NCBI GenBank assembly: GCA_905214955.1
Contig: CAJMON010000064.1
Span: 1 to 17,831, forward strand
DNA length: 17,831 bases
Reading direction: 5' to 3'
Origin: an uncultured bacterium
GTDB lineage: Bacteria; Bacillota; Clostridia; Lachnospirales; Lachnospiraceae
Below the pieces are notes generated by a model. That model worked only from the letters and a program-made list of their open reading frames with translations. It was not told the origin of the DNA and ran no database searches. The translations under genes were made by a program, and so were the position numbers. Of the stretch, positions 14,541 to 17,831 are shown piece after piece; position 1 is the stretch's first letter; the number at the start of each line of letters is the position of its first letter.

Positions 14541-16277
14541 CTAATTAACCACTATGACACCGTTTTCGTCTACATACCCATTCCATTCCTGGGTTGGCCA
14601 GTCTGCCCCTACATCCTCGCTGTCTGAATCGGAATCCTGAGTAGTGTCATATCCAGCAGCATCCTCTCTAGAGCCATCGTTTCCGGACGCATCCTGTGTA
14701 TATGTGTCGTCCTGGATAATCACCACATCTGAAGAAGTTCCATCTGTCTGTCCGCTGCCATCCGCAGAATCACTGGTATTTGAACCGTCTTTCGCTGTAT
14801 GATCCTGGGCCGCCTCATTCGTTGATGTCTGGCTCTCTACGGTTGTGGAACCGTTGCTGGCATTCACAGAACCATTATAGCAGATTACCGGATCCCCGAT
14901 GGAAATATTTTCAAAAATAATCTTTGCTTTCTCCCACGGTGTATTGATGCATCCATGAGAGCCTCCTGTCTGATAAATGGTTCCGCCGTATTCGCTGCGC
15001 CACTTGGAATCATGGATTCCCACACCGCCGTAAAACGGCATCCAGAAATCTACCGGTGTCTCATAATCTTCTCCCTTTAAGGTGGCATTTTCTTCTTTAT
15101 TATAAATGCAGTAAATGCCAATGGGAGAACCCATGTCCTTGCTGGTGTTTCCAGTCACAACCGGCGTATCCACCAGACACTGTCCATCCTTGTAAAACCA
15201 CATCCGCTGATTGGTGTAATCAATCTCTACATAGGTATTTCCAATGCTGTCTGTGCCATGGCTCTTGGCTGTTTCCAGATACAGCGGTTCTTTTTCTATG
15301 GATTTTCCTTCCTGCAGGGCTGCAAGAAGCTCGTCAATTTCATGCTCTTCGTCGATTTTCCATCCATAGGTGACTGCCTCTACCATCAGCGTCTCCCCAA
15401 GAGATGTGGTAAATTTCTGCTGGGTGCCGATGGTGTCGTATTTGTCCCCCAGCTGGGTCAGCCAGTCTGCCGCCATATTCCAGTTGAAGGTCACGCTTCC
15501 ATCGTCTGCCACATCCATCCATTTCCGGATAGTTAAGCTATCCAGCACTTCTTTCTGATCTCCGATCAGATAAGTGATGGTCATGTTTTCGTACTTTTTC
15601 AGCGTTTCATACTGTTTCTGAAGGTTCTCATCGGAAGTACGCACAGCTGGCTCCAGGTAACATCCGGCAGCTTCCAGATCCACCTCGTTCTTCCCCGCAT
15701 CCATGGCATCTTTCAGAAGCTGGTAGGTCTTTTCTTCATCCAGCTGATTGCCTTCTACCTCTGCCACCAGCGCATACGATGTGCCACTGTCATCTATGTA
15801 CGCATCCTGAGGACTGGTCACCTGTTTTTCATCAAAACAGTTCAGTTTTTCCATTGCACTTCTTAATTTTTCTTTGTCATAGGAAGTGATGACATTGGAG
15901 CTGTAGCTTTCCGGGTGGAAATATGCATACATCCATTCCATGGGATTCTCTGCGTCTTTCACTGCCTGCACACTGCCGTCTGACAGATACTGATATCCCA
16001 TATGCGCTCCGTCAATCTGCTCCAGCTTGCCTTCCCGCTCATGAATATACAAAATAAAATCTTCTGCTTTATTCGCAATCCGGTTTTCCGCTTCTTCCAC
16101 TGTCATTCCTGAGCAGTCCATTCCATTGATATAGGTGCCTGGGAAAAAGTGTGTCCGGTAATACATGCTTACGCCAACGTAAATACCGGCCAGTATCAGA
16201 AGAATAACTGCCATCAGAACAAACAGCAGAATCCGCGAGCCCGTATGTCTGCGCCTTTTTCTTTGTCTTCTGCTCAT
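14541..16277 (-). CDS. Membrane-anchored L,D-transpeptidase (YkuD) with peptidoglycan-binding-4-like domains
   Basis: This 578-residue enzyme is expected to work outside the membrane, forming 3-3 cross-links or attaching molecules to peptidoglycan. A basic N-terminus (RRQRKRRR) precedes one membrane segment (about 16-40), giving an N-in, C-out topology. Two regions (about 44-150 and 155-320) resemble the PG_binding_4 domain common in clostridial YkuD and VanW proteins. The YkuD domain (about 347-468) carries GIHDSKW with His422 and the catalytic GGSHGCINTP with Cys443. A tail of about 110 residues rich in S, T, D and G follows and ends in WPTQEWNGYVDENGVIVV. The ATG at 16277 has AGAGGT 6 nt upstream. 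It opens the ldt-ddl-murF block; no terminator is visible before ddl. Confidence 0.9.
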   Translation of the reverse strand: MSRRQRKRRRHTGSRILLFVLMAVILLILAGIYVGVSMYYRTHFFPGTYINGMDCSGMTVEEAENRIANKAEDFILYIHEREGKLEQIDGAHMGYQYLSDGSVQAVKDAENPMEWMYAYFHPESYSSNVITSYDKEKLRSAMEKLNCFDEKQVTSPQDAYIDDSGTSYALVAEVEGNQLDEEKTYQLLKDAMDAGKNEVDLEAAGCYLEPAVRTSDENLQKQYETLKKYENMTITYLIGDQKEVLDSLTIRKWMDVADDGSVTFNWNMAADWLTQLGDKYDTIGTQQKFTTSLGETLMVEAVTYGWKIDEEHEIDELLAALQEGKSIEKEPLYLETAKSHGTDSIGNTYVEIDYTNQRMWFYKDGQCLVDTPVVTGNTSKDMGSPIGIYCIYNKEENATLKGEDYETPVDFWMPFYGGVGIHDSKWRSEYGGTIYQTGGSHGCINTPWEKAKIIFENISIGDPVICYNGSVNASNGSTTVESQTSTNEAAQDHTAKDGSNTSDSADGSGQTDGTSSDVVIIQDDTYTQDASGNDGSREDAAGYDTTQDSDSDSEDVGADWPTQEWNGYVDENGVIVVN

Positions 16278-16318
16278 TCAATTACCTCTGTTTCAAACTT
16301 TGTTTCATAGATATGACT

Positions 16319-16346
16319 ATTTTAACACGACTTTCAAAAATGTAAA
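16319..16346 (-). promoter_or_regulatory. Promoter of the L,D-transpeptidase gene (and probably ddl-murF)
   Basis: On the minus strand TTTACA (16346-16341), a 16-nt spacer and TAAAAT (16324-16319) are each 5/6 matches to consensus. The start would be near 16312, about 35 nt before the start codon. Confidence 0.65.
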
Positions 16347-16403
16347 CAGAGGGCCCCGAAAATTATGAAATTATTTCGAAACTATTAAGATCCGTATATT
16401 GGA

Positions 16404-16447
16404 AAAGGCATTTCCACAGTTCCAGGTCCGGATGCGAAAATGCCTTT
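16404..16447. terminator. Hairpin terminator between the aminotransferase and L,D-transpeptidase genes
   Basis: AAAGGCATTT (16404-16413) and AAATGCCTTT (16438-16447) form a 10-bp perfect stem with a 24-nt loop. It lies about 60 nt past the aminotransferase stop. The T tract is short on the minus strand (TTTT) and longer on the plus strand (TTTCTTTTT), so it could work both ways, though no plus-strand gene reads into it here. Confidence 0.6.
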
Positions 16448-16509
16448 CTTTTTCGAGGAACCTTGCAGCTGCAGCTTCGTTTTTTCGAAACGCTCCAGCC
16501 CTCGGTTCA

Positions 16510-17796
16510 TTATTTTTCTTCCAGGATTTTATCGATGCTCACTAATTTTACACTCAGTGCAAACACTTCGGTAGCAGCTTTTAACTCTTCCAGTGTTGGG
16601 AAAGACGGTGCAATACGGATGTTGCTGTCCTGAGGATCTTTTCCATACGGGAAAGTAGCTCCTGCTGGAGTCATCACTACACCAGCTTCTTTTGCCTTTG
16701 CCACGATTGCTTTTGCGCAGCCCGGCATAGAATCAAAGGAGATAAAATATCCGCCTCTGGGATTGATCCAGCTTCCGATTCCAAGCTCGCCCAGTTCCTG
16801 CAGTCCGTCTAATACCATCTCAAACTTAGGGCGAAGGATGTCTGCATGTTTTCTCATGTGAGTTACCATGCCGTGAATATCCTTGAAGTAGCGTACATGA
16901 CGGAGCTGATTCAGTTTGTCATGTCCGATAGTCTGAATGGTCATCTGCTTTTTGATGAATTCCAGGTTTGCTTTAGAAGCGCCGATGGCTGCCACACCAG
17001 AACCTGGGAAGCTGATCTTGGAAGTGGAGCAGAATTTGAAAACCATGTCCTCATGTCCTTCCTTCTTGCACTCCATCAAAATCTCAATCAGATGGTCCTG
17101 CTTGTCATCGTACAGATGATGGATGCCATAGGCATTATCCCAGTAAATTCTGAAATCTTCTGCAGCAGGCTGCAGTCTTGCAAAGCGGCGGACAGTTTCA
17201 TCAGAATAGGTCAGTCCCTGGGGATTGGAGTATTTCGGTACACACCAGATACCCTTTACCATGGGATCATTGTTTACGTATTTTTCTACCAGATCCATAT
17301 CCGGGCCATCCGGTGTCATCGGAATATTGATCATTTCAATTCCGAAATGCTCTGTGATTGCAAAATGACGGTCATATCCTGGTACTGGACAGAGAAATTT
17401 TACCGGCTTGTCCAGCTTGCACCAGGGAGTACTTCCCATAACACCATGAGTTACGGAGCGGGAAATGGTATCGTACATGATATTCAGACTGGAGTTTCCA
17501 TAAATAATAATGTTGTCTTTGGAAACCTCTGTCATATCTGCCAGAAGCTCTTTTGCTTCATCAATTCCGTCCAGAATACCATAGTTCCGGCAGTCTACGC
17601 CTGCTGCACATTTGAGGTCTGTCGTGCTGTTCAGAATATCCATCATTCCCATAGACAGATCCAGCTGTGCTGCGGAAGGTTTACCACGGGACATATCCAG
17701 CTTCAGCCCTCTGGCCTTCACTTCTTCATACTGTGCTTCCAGAGCCGCTTTTTCCTGCAGTAATTCTTCTCTGCTCATATCTTTATACGCTGCCAT
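16510..17796 (-). CDS. PLP-dependent aspartate aminotransferase, subgroup Ic (Asp_aminotransf family)
   Basis: This 428-residue fold-type-I aminotransferase most likely interconverts aspartate and oxaloacetate with 2-oxoglutarate and glutamate. The whole sequence has the look of the Asp_aminotransf family (PF12897), distinct from the E. coli AspC type. Visible residues are RGKP (37-40) near the substrate pocket, YGNSSLNIM (99-107) in the phosphate-binding turn, PKYSNPQG with Asn191, YWDNAYG with Asp220, the PLP Schiff-base Lys260 in CSTSKISFPGSG, and the substrate-carboxylate Arg in SNIRIAPSFPT near the C-terminus. AGGAGGAG lies 4 nt before the ATG. Its promoter is probably beyond the right edge. 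Substrate specificity is inferred from family only. Confidence 0.92.
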   Translation of the reverse strand: MAAYKDMSREELLQEKAALEAQYEEVKARGLKLDMSRGKPSAAQLDLSMGMMDILNSTTDLKCAAGVDCRNYGILDGIDEAKELLADMTEVSKDNIIIYGNSSLNIMYDTISRSVTHGVMGSTPWCKLDKPVKFLCPVPGYDRHFAITEHFGIEMINIPMTPDGPDMDLVEKYVNNDPMVKGIWCVPKYSNPQGLTYSDETVRRFARLQPAAEDFRIYWDNAYGIHHLYDDKQDHLIEILMECKKEGHEDMVFKFCSTSKISFPGSGVAAIGASKANLEFIKKQMTIQTIGHDKLNQLRHVRYFKDIHGMVTHMRKHADILRPKFEMVLDGLQELGELGIGSWINPRGGYFISFDSMPGCAKAIVAKAKEAGVVMTPAGATFPYGKDPQDSNIRIAPSFPTLEELKAATEVFALSVKLVSIDKILEEK

Positions 17797-17831
17797 AATT
17801 CTCCTCCTAAATCCATTGTGTCTTTTTTACA

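Overview
The window looks like a chromosomal segment of a gut-type Firmicute, most likely family Lachnospiraceae (class Clostridia); I cannot name the genus. The reasons are strong AGGAGG-type ribosome binding sites, sigma-A promoters, a huge Thr/Glu-rich surface protein with a DUF3783-like module and a Lachnospiraceae-style C-terminal wall anchor, a clostridial L,D-transpeptidase, and a subgroup-Ic aspartate aminotransferase.

Layout. The left edge holds the 3' part of a tRNA-Gly(GCC) gene and its terminator. Two minus-strand units follow: a type-B carboxylesterase (321-1868), and a roughly 1,770-residue secreted, wall-anchored protein (2008-7311) made of a Thr/Glu stalk, about nine beta-sandwich modules, a DUF3783-like module, a FIVAR-like helical module, Ig-like and Fn3-like modules, and a 12-residue repeat stalk. 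Next comes a cytoplasmic GH2 beta-mannosidase (7568-10099, minus). A hairpin-rich intergenic element lies upstream of it and separates it from a divergent plus-strand pair, plsC (10402-11139) and udk (11174-11797). The pair ends at a bidirectional terminator facing murF.

The right third is a minus-strand cell-wall block: L,D-transpeptidase (14541-16277), ddl (13423-14445) and murF (11830-13206). Ddl makes D-Ala-D-Ala and MurF adds it to the UDP-MurNAc-tripeptide; the L,D-transpeptidase probably cross-links the finished wall. A PLP-dependent aspartate aminotransferase (16510-17796) precedes them.

The two least ordinary pieces of DNA are not genes. The ddl-murF gap (13250-13420) holds a compact, highly structured sequence that resembles a transposon-encoded guide RNA (omega-RNA or HEARO type) plus a bulged end hairpin of the IS200/IS605 kind, with no nuclease or transposase gene. 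The interval 10098-10248 is a chain of hairpins flanked by 8-bp direct repeats that reaches into the start of the beta-mannosidase gene. No CRISPR array, intact insertion sequence, phage gene or recognisable defence gene is present. All family assignments rest on motif recognition by eye; no database search was run.
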